Positions 1 to 8,434 of a DNA stretch of 64,000 nt are shown here, piece by piece. The stretch comes from Prosthecomicrobium pneumaticum (lineage in GTDB: Bacteria; Pseudomonadota; Alphaproteobacteria; Rhizobiales; Kaistiaceae). Below the pieces are notes generated by a model that searched no databases, was not told the DNA's origin, and saw only the letters and a list, made by a program, of their open reading frames with translations. The stretch lies in assembly GCF_014199915.1 (NCBI RefSeq), contig NZ_JACHOO010000002.1, positions 474,756 through 538,755 on the forward strand, written 5' to 3'. Position 1 is the first letter of the stretch, and the number at the start of each line of letters is the position of its first letter. The position numbers and the translations under genes are program-made.

Positions 1-1
1 G

Positions 2-1033
2 AGCGTTGCCGGACCCGTGCTCGGCGGCTTCATCGCCGGGGCGCTGCACTGGAGCGTCATTTTCTGGATCAATGTGCCGCTCGGCATCGCCGCCTTCCTG
101 ATGACGGCGAATGCGCTGAAGAAGCTGCCGCGCCACGAGCGGCCGCATCGGCTCGACCTGCCCGGCGCCGTCCTGATGGTGGCGGCCGCGCTGGCGCTCC
201 TCCTCGCCCTCACCTGGGGCGGCGTGCGCTTCGCCTGGTCGTCCGTCGAGATCCTCGGCCTGTTCGGCCTTTCGGCCGTGCTCTGGGCCGGCTTCGTCGC
301 CCGCGTCACCACCGCGCCCGAGCCCTTCGTGCCGCTCGACGTGCTGTTCGACAGGGTCGTCGCGCCCGGTGCCGGCGCCGCCTTCTTCGCGGTCGGCACG
401 ATGGTCGGGCTGTCGATCTACATGCCGCTCTATTTCGAGGCGATCGAGGGCTTTTCCGCCGCCCAGTCGGGCGCCGCGCTGGTGCTCTTCACCGCGACCA
501 CCGTCGGTGGCGCCTTCACGGCCGGCCGCATCATGGTGAGGGTGCGGCATTACAAGCGGCTGCCGCTCGTCGGCCTCGTCGTCAGCGCGGCCGGCATGAT
601 CGTGCTCGCCTGGCTGTCCGGCCGGGTGCCGTTCTGGCTGCTCGAGATCCTTCTCGCGGTCGCGGGCTTCGGCCTCGGCACGATCTTCCCGATTTCCACC
701 GTCGCGGTGCAGAACGCCGTGCTGCCCCATCAAATGGGCACGGCGACCGGCCTCATGAACCTCTTGCGCTCGCTCGGCAGCGCGCTGCTCGTCGCCGGCT
801 TCGGCGCCGTCTTCCTGTCCGTCCTCGCCGCCGGCGGCGGCGGCACGGGCTCGGCCGAGCAGCTCGTCGCCGGAGCCGTGGCGCATGGCGACGGCGCGGC
901 GATCGCCGAAGCCTTCCGCTGGGTATTCGTCGCCGCGGCGATCTCGGTCGCGATCGCCTTCGTGCTGATCCTCGTGATGGAGGAGCGCCCGCTCCGGGGC
1001 GGCGCCCACCCGCCGCCGACGGCGGAGGGCTGA
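2..1033 (+). CDS. MFS drug/solute exporter, DHA2 (EmrB/QacA-like) type, 5' truncated by window edge
   Basis: This is the C-terminal part (about 343 residues) of a major facilitator superfamily antiporter; the reading frame is open from base 2, so the real start lies outside the window. The first visible residues, SVAGPVLGGFIAG, match motif C (GxxxGPxxGG) at the end of TM5, which is diagnostic of the proton-driven drug-exporter families. About nine further hydrophobic segments follow, which fits a 14-TM DHA2 protein of about 500 residues. The C-terminus is short, basic and proline-rich. It should sit in the inner membrane and extrude small lipophilic compounds. The substrate cannot be read from sequence. 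Confidence 0.85.
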   Translation, partial: SVAGPVLGGFIAGALHWSVIFWINVPLGIAAFLMTANALKKLPRHERPHRLDLPGAVLMVAAALALLLALTWGGVRFAWSSVEILGLFGLSAVLWAGFVARVTTAPEPFVPLDVLFDRVVAPGAGAAFFAVGTMVGLSIYMPLYFEAIEGFSAAQSGAALVLFTATTVGGAFTAGRIMVRVRHYKRLPLVGLVVSAAGMIVLAWLSGRVPFWLLEILLAVAGFGLGTIFPISTVAVQNAVLPHQMGTATGLMNLLRSLGSALLVAGFGAVFLSVLAAGGGGTGSAEQLVAGAVAHGDGAAIAEAFRWVFVAAAISVAIAFVLILVMEERPLRGGAHPPPTAEG

Positions 1034-1203
1034 GGCACGTCGGCAACCCGCTCGCCTCGGGCGGGCGGGTCGTCGCGACACGCCGACGCCGCGCGCCCGG
1101 CGGACAATGGCCGCAGCCGGGCGGATCCGCTCAGCGGCGGCCGTCAGAGGCTCCGGCGCGCAACGGTCTTTGTCGACCGGCTCGAAGCCGGCCGTGCCCG
1201 AAC

Positions 1204-1380
1204 TCAGCGCGTCTTGTTGTTCGGGTCGAGATGGCGGCCATAGGCCTTTTCCTTCTCGGCCCGCGTCTCGAGCAACGCCTCATAGGCCCGTTTGGCATCG
1301 TCCGAGAGCGCGACGCGCTTGACCGTGCCGGTCTTGCGCGTCCGCTTCTGCGGCTTGTAGCGGTCACCCACCCCGTTCAT
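1204..1380 (-). CDS. small basic hypothetical protein, 58 aa
   Basis: A short ORF starts with ATG at 1380 and encodes 58 very hydrophilic residues rich in Lys, Arg and Glu (starts MNGVGDRYKPQKRTRK, ends HLDPNNKTR). It has no signal peptide or membrane segment. The codon third positions are G/C, as in neighbouring genes, and it lies 44 bp upstream of no other gene on its strand except malate synthase, which ends at 1425 reading the same way. It resembles the small charged DUF4169-type proteins common in Hyphomicrobiales, but the match is not certain. Function unknown. Confidence 0.5.
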   Translation of the reverse strand: MNGVGDRYKPQKRTRKTGTVKRVALSDDAKRAYEALLETRAEKEKAYGRHLDPNNKTR

Positions 1381-1424
1381 CCGTCTCTCCGTCGCCAGCG
1401 AGCGAAACGGGCCGCCCGATTCGC

Positions 1425-3017
1425 TCAGTCGATCAACTTATAGGCCGGGACGGTCAAGAAGGCTTCGAAGCTTTCCGCGGTGGATAGCCGCGCGAAGAGG
1501 TCGATCGCCTCCGGGAAACGGCCCGCGGCATAGGCCGCCTCGCCCACCTCGGCCTTCACCACCTCCATCTCCTCGGCGAGCGCCTTGTCGAAGAAGGCCC
1601 CGGTGACTGCCGTGCCGTCATCGAGCGTCGCGCCGAAATGGAGCTGCTGCCAGATCTGCGCGCGGGAGATCTCCGCCGTCGCGGCATCCTCCATCAGGTT
1701 GTAGATCGGCACCGCACCGCGGCCGCGCAGCCACGCTTCGATATACTGCACGCCGACACGGATGTTGTGTCGAAGCCCCGCTTCGGTGCGCGTTCCCTCA
1801 TGGATCTCGAGCATGTCCTTCTGCGACACGGCGGCGTCGTCGCGGGTCACGCCGAGCTGGTTCGGCGTCGGCATCAGCCGGTCGAACACCTCCATCGCCA
1901 CCGGAACGAGGTCGGGATGGGCGACCCAGGTGCCGTCATGGCCGGCGGAGGCCTCGCGCTCCTTGTCCGCGCGGACGCGGGCGAAGGCCGCCTCGTTCGC
2001 CGCCGGATCGTTCTTCACCGGGATCTGCGCCGCCATGCCGCCCATCGCGAAGGCCCCGCGGCGATGGCAGGTCTTGATCAGGAGGTCGGAATAGGCCTTC
2101 AGGAAGGCCTTGCCCATCACGACCTGGCCGCGGTCGGGCAAAAGGAAGGCGCGATTGTTCCGGAGCGTCTTGATGAAGGAGAAGATGTAGTCCCAGCGTC
2201 CGCAGTTGAGGCCGGCAATGTGCGGCCGCAATTCGTAGAGGATCTCGTCCATCTCGAAGGCCGCGGGAAGGGTTTCGATCAGCACGGTGGCCTTGATCGT
2301 GCCGAGGGCGAGGCCGAGTCGCTCCTCCGCGAAGGTGAAGACGTCGTTCCACAGCCGCGCCTCGAGATGGCTCTCGAGCTTCGGCAGGTAGAAATAGGGG
2401 CCGGAGCCGAGGTCGAGCGCGAGCCGGGCGCAATGGAAGACGTAGAGGCCGAAATCGACCAGCGAGCCGGAGGCCGGCCGGCCGTCATAGGTGATGTGGC
2501 GCTCCGGCAGGTGCCAGCCGCGCGGCCGGATGATCAGCACCGCCGGGTTCGGCTTGAGCTTGTAGTCCTTGCCGGTCCGCTCGTCGGTGAAGTCGATCTT
2601 GCCCTGCCAGCGATCCTTGAGGTTCAGCTGGCCCTCGACCATGTTCGACCAGGAGGGCGACGAGGCGTCCTCGAAATCGGCCATGAACACCTTGGCGCCG
2701 GAATTGAGCGCGTTGACGATCATCTTGCGGTCGACCGGCCCGGTGATCTCGACACGGCGATCCTGCAGATCGGCCGGGATCGGCGCCACGGTCCAGTCGC
2801 CCGCGCGGATCGCGGCCGTCTCGGGCAGGAAGTCCGGCAGCGCGCCGGCGTCGAAGGCCTTCTGCCGCTCGACCCGGCGGGCGAGCAGGTCGAGCCGCCG
2901 CTCGTCGAACGCGGCGTGCAGGGCGGCGACGAAGGCGAGCGCTTCGGCGGTCAGGATCTCGTCGAAGCGCGGGCCCAGGGCGCCCTTGATGGCGAGCTTC
3001 GCGGCGGCGTCCAACAT
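1425..3017 (-). CDS. aceB: malate synthase A
   Basis: This 530-residue protein condenses glyoxylate with acetyl-CoA to give malate, the exit step of the glyoxylate and glycolate routes. The family signature RPHIAGLNCGRWDYIFSF is present, as are the conserved ITGPVDRKMIVNALNSGAK and VFMADFEDASSPSW stretches of the compact class A enzyme (about 530 residues, without the G-isoform insert). The ATG at 3017 is chosen because GGAG lies 8-10 bases upstream; an in-frame ATG at 3086 would add 23 unconserved residues. No isocitrate lyase is nearby. With glcDEF 2.5 kb away, the likely role is assimilation of glyoxylate made from glycolate. Confidence 0.95.
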   Translation of the reverse strand: MLDAAAKLAIKGALGPRFDEILTAEALAFVAALHAAFDERRLDLLARRVERQKAFDAGALPDFLPETAAIRAGDWTVAPIPADLQDRRVEITGPVDRKMIVNALNSGAKVFMADFEDASSPSWSNMVEGQLNLKDRWQGKIDFTDERTGKDYKLKPNPAVLIIRPRGWHLPERHITYDGRPASGSLVDFGLYVFHCARLALDLGSGPYFYLPKLESHLEARLWNDVFTFAEERLGLALGTIKATVLIETLPAAFEMDEILYELRPHIAGLNCGRWDYIFSFIKTLRNNRAFLLPDRGQVVMGKAFLKAYSDLLIKTCHRRGAFAMGGMAAQIPVKNDPAANEAAFARVRADKEREASAGHDGTWVAHPDLVPVAMEVFDRLMPTPNQLGVTRDDAAVSQKDMLEIHEGTRTEAGLRHNIRVGVQYIEAWLRGRGAVPIYNLMEDAATAEISRAQIWQQLHFGATLDDGTAVTGAFFDKALAEEMEVVKAEVGEAAYAAGRFPEAIDLFARLSTAESFEAFLTVPAYKLID

Positions 3018-3120
3018 CTCTTCGTTCTCCGGAACGGGCGGGATGAGACGACTATGCCACCAAGCCGTGCGGCGCTGAACCGGCATTGACTCCCGATCAC
3101 TCTTTCCGTTTTGGAAAAGA

Positions 3121-3762
3121 TCAGAGGCCAGTTGCGCCCCGAAGCACGAGTGCCGCAGCGGCAGGATCGGCCGCCGCCATGATCGCCGAGACGACCGCGA
3201 TGCCGTCGGCACCCGCTTCGACCGCCGCCCGGACGTTGCCGGCGTGCAGGCCGCCGATCGCCACGATCGGCAGGTCGGTCGCGGCGCGCAGCCGCGCGAG
3301 ACCGTCGAGCCCCAGCGCCGGCCCGGTATCGGTCTTGGTCGGCGTGGCGTGCACCGGGCTGGCGCCGATATAGTCGACCGGGCCGAGATCGGCCGCGGCG
3401 AGTTCCTCGAGCGTGGTGATCGACAGGCCGACGATGGCGTCCGGGCCGGTGAGGCGGCGGACGAGGCCGGGCGCCATGTCGCGCGCCCCGACATGGACAC
3501 CGTCGGCGCCGACCGCCAGCATCACGTCGACCCGGTCGTTGATGACGAGCGGGATGCCGCGCGGCCGCGTGACTTCGAGCAACGCCGCCGCGGTCTCGCA
3601 GAGCGCCCGTGTTTTCGCCTCGGGATCGCGCAGTTGCACGAGGGTCACGCCCCCGTCGAGCGCCTGCCGAACCGTCTCGACGACGCCGCGCGGCCCGGCG
3701 AGCACCGGGTCGGTGACGAGATAGAGCGTCGGGTCGAAGCGCCTGCCTTCGTGGAGCGCCAT
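3121..3762 (-). CDS. thiE: thiamine-phosphate synthase
   Basis: This 213-residue TIM-barrel enzyme joins HMP-pyrophosphate and HET-phosphate to form thiamine monophosphate. Recognisable features are the opening LYLVTDPVL, the substrate loop TLVQLRDPEAKTR, VINDRVDVMLAVGADGVHVG, and the phosphate-binding IGASPVHATPTK and PIVAIGGLHAGN. Its ATG shares one base with the thiM stop (TGATG), so it is translationally coupled to thiM. Expression should follow the TPP riboswitch upstream of thiM. Confidence 0.93.
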   Translation of the reverse strand: MALHEGRRFDPTLYLVTDPVLAGPRGVVETVRQALDGGVTLVQLRDPEAKTRALCETAAALLEVTRPRGIPLVINDRVDVMLAVGADGVHVGARDMAPGLVRRLTGPDAIVGLSITTLEELAAADLGPVDYIGASPVHATPTKTDTGPALGLDGLARLRAATDLPIVAIGGLHAGNVRAAVEAGADGIAVVSAIMAAADPAAAALVLRGATGL

Positions 3763-4592
3763 CAGGCCGGCTCGACGAGGGAGATCGCCGCGCGGCGGGC
3801 GAGCGTCGCTGCATCGAGAGCGTAGAGCGCGTCGCAGAGTTCGGCCGGCAGATGACCCGGCCCCTTCACCCGGGCGGCGGCTTCGGCACCCGCCGCGCCA
3901 TAGACCGCGAGCGCCGCAACCGCCGCTTCGAACGGGGGGCGGACGGCGGCGAACGCCGCGACCGTCGCCGACAGGGCGCAGCCGAGCGCGGTCGAGGCCG
4001 GCATCAGGGCATCGCCTCCCTCGATCGCGACAAGGCGCTCGCCGTCCGTCACGTAATCGATCGCACCGGTGACGGCGACGACCGCGCCGCTCGCCCGGGC
4101 GAGCGCGCGCGCTGCCTCGACCGCCGCATCCGAGGAAGCGGTCGAATCGACCCCCTTGCCGCCGCCCGCCGCGCCCGAAAGGCTGATGATCTCGCTCGCA
4201 TTGCCGCGGATGATTGCCGGGCCGTTCTTGCTGAGTTCGGCCGCGACACCGGTACGATAGGGCGTCGCGCCGCAACCGACGGGATCGAGCACCCAGGGCT
4301 TGCCGAGCGCCGCCGCTTGGCGGCTCGCCCGCCGCATGCCCTCGACCCATGGTTCGGAGAGCGTGCCGATATTGACGACCAGCGCCGAGGCGATCGCGAC
4401 GAAGTCCTCGACCTCCTCCACCGCGTGGATCATCGCGGGCGACGCGCCGACCGCCAGCAGCACATTGGCCGAGACGGTCATCGCCACGTAATTGGTGATG
4501 TTGTGGACGAGCGGCCGGCCGTCGCGAACGGCGGCGAGCGCCTCGGCGGCACCCTCGATCGAGAGGGAGGACGGGATGGTCTGGTTCGACAT
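3762..4592 (-). CDS. thiM: hydroxyethylthiazole kinase
   Basis: This 276-residue ribokinase-fold enzyme phosphorylates 4-methyl-5-hydroxyethylthiazole, the thiazole salvage step of thiamine synthesis. The N-terminal RPLVHNITNYVAMTVSANVL, the WVLDPVGCGAT stretch, the NASEI motif and the catalytic region around TALGCALSA are all family hallmarks. It is the first gene after a TPP riboswitch and is followed by thiE. No thiC, thiG or thiD occurs in the window, so this locus by itself supports salvage rather than de novo synthesis. Confidence 0.93.
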   Translation of the reverse strand: MSNQTIPSSLSIEGAAEALAAVRDGRPLVHNITNYVAMTVSANVLLAVGASPAMIHAVEEVEDFVAIASALVVNIGTLSEPWVEGMRRASRQAAALGKPWVLDPVGCGATPYRTGVAAELSKNGPAIIRGNASEIISLSGAAGGGKGVDSTASSDAAVEAARALARASGAVVAVTGAIDYVTDGERLVAIEGGDALMPASTALGCALSATVAAFAAVRPPFEAAVAALAVYGAAGAEAAARVKGPGHLPAELCDALYALDAATLARRAAISLVEPA

Positions 4593-4665
4593 GGCGTCGT
4601 GCTCCGTGTTGTGCGGCGCGACGACGGAAAGACGGATCGAGGAGCCTCGCGGCCCCGCGCCTCAT

Positions 4666-4746
4666 TCCCTCCGCCGGCATGATCCGGATCAGGTTCCACG
4701 GGTTGGCGAAAGCCTCTCAGCCCCGTCCGACGGACGAAGCACCCCG
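4666..4746 (-). promoter_or_regulatory. TPP riboswitch (THI element)
   Basis: Read on the minus strand, the leader of thiM contains GGGGCTGAGA and then, after a variable stem, GAACCTGATCCGGATCATGC followed by CGGCGGAGGG. These are the conserved J3-2/P2 CUGAGA and P4-P5 ACCUGAUC...AUGCC cores of the thiamine-pyrophosphate aptamer. It lies 74 bp upstream of the thiM ATG. It should switch off thiM-thiE when TPP is abundant, probably by masking the ribosome-binding site as in other alphaproteobacteria; no terminator hairpin with a T-run is evident. Confidence 0.92.
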
Positions 4747-4802
4747 ATGAAGCGGGCGAACCCTAGACCGGACGCCGCGGGCTTGGCAAGCCGGCGAAGT
4801 CG

Positions 4803-5189
4803 TCAGCGGATGAGGATGATCTCGACCCCGACCGCATCGGCGACGGCCGACCAGGCGCGGTCGGCGGTGATGGCGGCGAGGCCCCTGCGCCGCGCGAGCG
4901 CGAGGCAGGCGCGGTCGCCGAGCGAGAGGCCCGCCCGACGCGTCAGCGGCTTCATTGCTGCGGCGTCGAGGGCCAGTTGAGCGTCGAACGGCACGATCTC
5001 GACTCTCGTCTCGACAATCAGTGCGAATGCCGTTTCCGGGGCGAAACCATGATCGGCGAGGGCACTGACCGCCTCTGAAAGGTTGACGGTCGCGAGCGCC
5101 GCCGTTTCCGAATACGCGTCGATCACCTCCCCGCCACGTTCGCCGAGAAGCGCCGCGATGACGGCCGAGGCGTCGAGCACGACCGCCAT
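4803..5189 (-). CDS. VapC-type PIN-domain toxin
   Basis: This 128-residue PIN ribonuclease carries the acidic active site at D6 (MAVVLDASAVIAALL), E39 (NLSEAVSAL), D92 (SLGDRACLALA) and D110 (ITADRAW). The start is set at the ATG at 5189, which overlaps the antitoxin stop as TGATG; an upstream in-frame ATG at 5201 would overlap more. VapC toxins cleave specific RNAs, often initiator tRNA or rRNA loops, when free of antitoxin. The position after an AbrB-fold antitoxin makes a VapBC-like module the clear reading. Confidence 0.9.
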   Translation of the reverse strand: MAVVLDASAVIAALLGERGGEVIDAYSETAALATVNLSEAVSALADHGFAPETAFALIVETRVEIVPFDAQLALDAAAMKPLTRRAGLSLGDRACLALARRRGLAAITADRAWSAVADAVGVEIILIR

Positions 5190-5443
5190 CAGTCGCGCCA
5201 ATAGGTCTTACGTTCGGCGAGAAAATCGTCGACAGTGAAACTCTTGCCGGATTGCGCAAGGATCGCCTGCGCCTTCTCGCGCGCCCGCCGCCAGCCTTCG
5301 GCGGCCGTCTTTACGCGAAGTTCCCCCCCGTCGAGGGTGAGAAGGACTTCTCCGCCGCCGTCGATCCCCATCGACTTCCGCAACTCGGCCGGAATGCTGA
5401 GCTGTCCAGAAGGTGAGACCACGGCCTTGATGGGCTGGGACAT
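5189..5443 (-). CDS. AbrB/SpoVT-fold antitoxin (VapB-like)
   Basis: This is an 84-residue antitoxin. Residues 5-45 form a swapped-hairpin AbrB DNA-binding domain (VSPSGQLSIPAELRKSMGI, then a beta strand VLLTLDGGELRVK). The C-terminal tail, ending SFTVDDFLAERKTYWRD, has the FLxERxxxxxRD sequence typical of the VapC-neutralising segment. It is first in a two-gene unit with the PIN toxin and should both bind the toxin and repress its own promoter. Confidence 0.9.
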   Translation of the reverse strand: MSQPIKAVVSPSGQLSIPAELRKSMGIDGGGEVLLTLDGGELRVKTAAEGWRRAREKAQAILAQSGKSFTVDDFLAERKTYWRD

Positions 5444-5534
5444 GGAGGGATCTTCCTGTCGTGGTGCGGCCGGGTGCGCGAGCGAGACGATAGCTGAAAT
5501 CGCTCAGACCAAGAACATGGGCGTGGAACCGCCC

Positions 5535-6836
5535 TCACGCCAGTCCCGCCGGCCTCTCCCCGCCATAGGCCCAGTCGAGCAGTTCGATCGTGTGGACGAC
5601 CGGCACGCCGGCGCCCGAGGCGAGCTGGGTGATGCAGCCGATATTGCCCGTCGCGATGACGTCGGGCGCCACCTTCGCGATGTTGGCGAGCTTGCGCGCC
5701 TTGAGCCGTGCCGAGATCGCCGGCTGCAGCATGTTGTAGGTGCCGGCCGAGCCGCAGCAGAGATGCCCCTCCGGCACGTCGCGCACGGTGAAGCCCGCCT
5801 TCTGCAGCAGCGTCTTCGGCGTCGTCTTGATCTGCTGGCCGTGCTGCATCGAGCAGGCCGAGTGATAGGCGACGGTCATCGGCTGCGGCGGGCGCGCCGG
5901 CGCGAGCTTCAGCGTGTCGAGATATTCTGTGATGTCCCTGGCGATCGCCGAGACCCGCGCCGCCTTCTGCGCATAGGCCGGATCGTCCCGGAACATGAAG
6001 CCGTAATCCTTGATCGTCGTGCCGCAGCCCGAGGCGGTGATGACGATCGCGTCGAGGCCCGGCCCGTCCATCTCGGCGATCCAGGCGTCGATCGTCCGCT
6101 TCGCGCTCTCGTGCGCGGCGTCGGATTTGCCCATGTGGTGGGCGAGCGAGCCGCAGCAGGCCTCGCCCTTCGCGATCACCACCTCGACGCCGAGCCGCGT
6201 CAGGAGGCGGACCGTCGCCTCGTTGATCGCCGGATCGAGCACCGGCTGGACGCAGCCCGAAAGAAGGGCGACACGGCCGCGACGCGGCGCGGCGGCCGCG
6301 AACACGCCCGGCCCCTCGGCGGCGCTCCGCCCGGCGGGAAAAGAGGGCGCCAGCCGCAGCATCGCCGCCATCCGCTCGCCGCCCGGCAGCCCAGCGACGA
6401 GACCGGCGAAGGGCTTCGCAAGCGCCGCGCCGGCGAGGGCGAGGCGGAAACGGTTGCGGTGCGGCAGCACCGCGGCGATGACGGACCGCATCATCCGGTC
6501 GAGGAAGGGCCGGCGATAGGTCTCCTCGATATGCGCCCGGGCATGGTCGACGAGGTGCATGTAGTGCACCCCCGACGGGCAGGTCGACATGCAGGAGAGG
6601 CAGGAGAGGCAGCGGTCGACATGCTTGACCACCTCCTCGTTCGCCGGCTTGCCGCCTTCGAGCATGTCCTTGATCAGATAGATGCGCCCGCGCGGCGAAT
6701 CGAGCTCGTCGCCGAGCAGGACATAGGTCGGACAGGTCGCGGTGCAGAAGCCGCAATGGACGCAGGTCCGGAGGATCTTCTCCGATTCCCGGACGTCCGG
6801 ATCCTCGAGCTGCGCGGGGGAAAAGGCGGTCTGCAT
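5535..6836 (-). CDS. glcF: glycolate oxidase iron-sulfur subunit GlcF
   Basis: This 433-residue electron-transfer subunit belongs to the membrane-associated glycolate oxidase, which oxidises glycolate to glyoxylate and passes electrons to the respiratory chain. Two CxxCxxCxxxC clusters are visible at C25-C35 (CVHCGFCTATC) and C76-C86 (CLSCLSCMSTC). They are followed by two cysteine-rich CCG domains, seen as CCGSLAHHMGK and CCGSAGTYNML. It is last in the glcD-glcE-glcF order and starts 18 bp after glcE. Confidence 0.95.
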   Translation of the reverse strand: MQTAFSPAQLEDPDVRESEKILRTCVHCGFCTATCPTYVLLGDELDSPRGRIYLIKDMLEGGKPANEEVVKHVDRCLSCLSCMSTCPSGVHYMHLVDHARAHIEETYRRPFLDRMMRSVIAAVLPHRNRFRLALAGAALAKPFAGLVAGLPGGERMAAMLRLAPSFPAGRSAAEGPGVFAAAAPRRGRVALLSGCVQPVLDPAINEATVRLLTRLGVEVVIAKGEACCGSLAHHMGKSDAAHESAKRTIDAWIAEMDGPGLDAIVITASGCGTTIKDYGFMFRDDPAYAQKAARVSAIARDITEYLDTLKLAPARPPQPMTVAYHSACSMQHGQQIKTTPKTLLQKAGFTVRDVPEGHLCCGSAGTYNMLQPAISARLKARKLANIAKVAPDVIATGNIGCITQLASGAGVPVVHTIELLDWAYGGERPAGLA

Positions 6837-6854
6837 CGCTCGCTCTCGTTCTCG

Positions 6855-8030
6855 TCAGGCCGCGTCGAAAACCGCGGGAAATATGCCCGCCGGGTCGAAG
6901 ACCGTCTTCACCTGCCGCGCCAGGGCGGCGAGCGGCGCCGGATCGGGCGTGAAGGCGGCGACCGCCGCGCGCGTCGCCGGGCCGGCGCGCACCAGCGTCG
7001 CATGGCCGCCGGCGGCCGCCGCCGCGGCGCGCATCGCGGCGGCGCCGGCATCGCCCGTCTCGTCGGCGCTCGCCCAGATCAACCCGCCCCCCCAGTCATA
7101 GAGGAGCCGGCTGCCGAGCGCCGCTTCGAGCCTTCGGCCGACCGCCGGCCCCTCCATCGGCGGCACGGAGAGGCGCCAGACGGCCTTGCCCGGAGGCGCT
7201 GCGAGCAGGCGCACGTCGCGGATCGCCGCCCAGAGCGCGCGCGAATCCTCGCCCTCCAAAAGCTCGGCGGGGCCGAAGGCGGCGAGCGCCGCGGCGAGCC
7301 GCTCGCGCCGATAGGCGACCGAGGGCGCGAACCCCTCGAGCCGCATCACGGTGTGCGAGACGTCGCCCGGTTCCGCCGGCAGATGCGCCGCACCGGTCAC
7401 TTCCCACGGCGTGCCGAGTGCCGCCGACAGCGCCGCGACGCCGCGCTCGGCGTCGAGCCCGGCGATCACGAGCGTCGTCTCGGTCTCGGCCTCGGGCAGG
7501 ACCTTGAAGGTCACCTCGGTCAGCAGGCCGAGACTGCCGCGGGCACCGGCGAGGAACTTCACGAGGTCGAGCCCGGTGACGTTCTTCATCACCCGCCCGC
7601 CGGATTTCACCGTCTCGCCGCGGCCGTTGACGAAGCGGATGCCGATCAGCGAGTCGCGCGCTGCGCCCGAATGGATGCGACGCGGGCCGGAGACGTTCGC
7701 CGCCGCGACGCCGCCGATGGTCGGTTCGCCCGCCGTGCCGAGCAGGGGCCGATGGTCCATCGGCTCGAAGGCGAGCCGCTGCCGGTTCGCCGCGAGCGCG
7801 GCCTCGACTTCCGCGAGCGGCGTGCCCGCCCTCGCCGCGATCACCATCTCGGCCGGCTCGTAGAGCGTGATGCCCGAAAGCGCACGGGTGGCGATGGTCC
7901 TCTCCGCCTGCACCGGCCGGCCGGTCGGACGCGTGCCGCCGCCTTCGATGGCGAGCGGCGCGCGCGCCGCCGCCGCCTCGCCGATGATCGCCTCGGCCTC
8001 GGCCTCGGACGCGGGAAGGAGCACGCTCAC
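6855..8030 (-). CDS. glcE: glycolate oxidase FAD-binding subunit GlcE
   Basis: This is a 391-residue FAD-binding PCMH-type subunit. It shows the FAD-domain pattern of this family (GGGTRPTGRP, then GTAGEPTIGGVAAANVSGPR and GRGETVKSGGRVMKNVTG). The start is inferred as GTG at 8030, because the glcD stop and this GTG would overlap as GTGA if the 8040-8420 insertion were removed. Today there is only a weak Shine-Dalgarno sequence in front of it, so translation may be reduced. The open frame continues upstream through the repeat but with non-coding character. Confidence 0.9.
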   Translation of the reverse strand: MSVLLPASEAEAEAIIGEAAAARAPLAIEGGGTRPTGRPVQAERTIATRALSGITLYEPAEMVIAARAGTPLAEVEAALAANRQRLAFEPMDHRPLLGTAGEPTIGGVAAANVSGPRRIHSGAARDSLIGIRFVNGRGETVKSGGRVMKNVTGLDLVKFLAGARGSLGLLTEVTFKVLPEAETETTLVIAGLDAERGVAALSAALGTPWEVTGAAHLPAEPGDVSHTVMRLEGFAPSVAYRRERLAAALAAFGPAELLEGEDSRALWAAIRDVRLLAAPPGKAVWRLSVPPMEGPAVGRRLEAALGSRLLYDWGGGLIWASADETGDAGAAAMRAAAAAAGGHATLVRAGPATRAAVAAFTPDPAPLAALARQVKTVFDPAGIFPAVFDAA

Positions 8031-8434
8031 GACAGCACCACCCAACGACGCCCTGCCCTCTCCCCCCTCGTGGGACAGAGCCGGAGAGGGGGCCGGCCGG
8101 GCACGGCCTTTCCATCCGTCCTCCCCGCGAAGGCGGAGTCCCGTCGCACGGCGGAGGGAGGCGGGCGTCTGACTGAGGGATTTCTGTCCTCCCGGCGCCT
8201 CCGGACGCCCGTCACCCCGGCCTCCGTGCCGGGGTCCATAACCGGGACGCCGGGCCGCCCGCAAACCGCCGCCCCCCTCGGGGGGAAAACCGGGGCGCGA
8301 GACGAATACGCCGAAGCCGGGCAACACGCTCCCGGAATGCCGACCCTCACGATTATGGATGCCGGCACGGAGGCCGGCATGACGGGGGGAAAGCAGCGCA
8401 CCCGCAGCAGAAGCCTGGCCCTCACGACAGCACC
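8026..8434. repeat. repeat cluster inserted between glcE and glcD, flanked by 14-bp direct repeats
   Basis: The 14-mer CTCACGACAGCACC occurs at 8026-8039 (glcE start) and again at 8421-8434 (glcD end). Between them lie about 380 bp without a gene. This segment holds a CCCTCTCC...GGAGAGGG imperfect hairpin near 8053-8090 and two 33-bp palindrome-rich units (8210-8242 and 8352-8384) in inverted orientation, built around CCGGCCTCCGTGCCGG. The same 33-bp unit recurs at 17246 and 17373. Removing the insert plus one 14-mer restores a GTGA stop/start overlap of glcD and glcE, which suggests a true insertion. No terminal inverted repeats or transposase were seen. Confidence 0.8.

Noticed and set aside
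3121-4680. A 519-codon frame suggesting a ThiM-ThiE fusion
   Set aside because: The ThiM protein is in a different frame from this extension; the two genes are joined by a TGATG overlap and are not fused.
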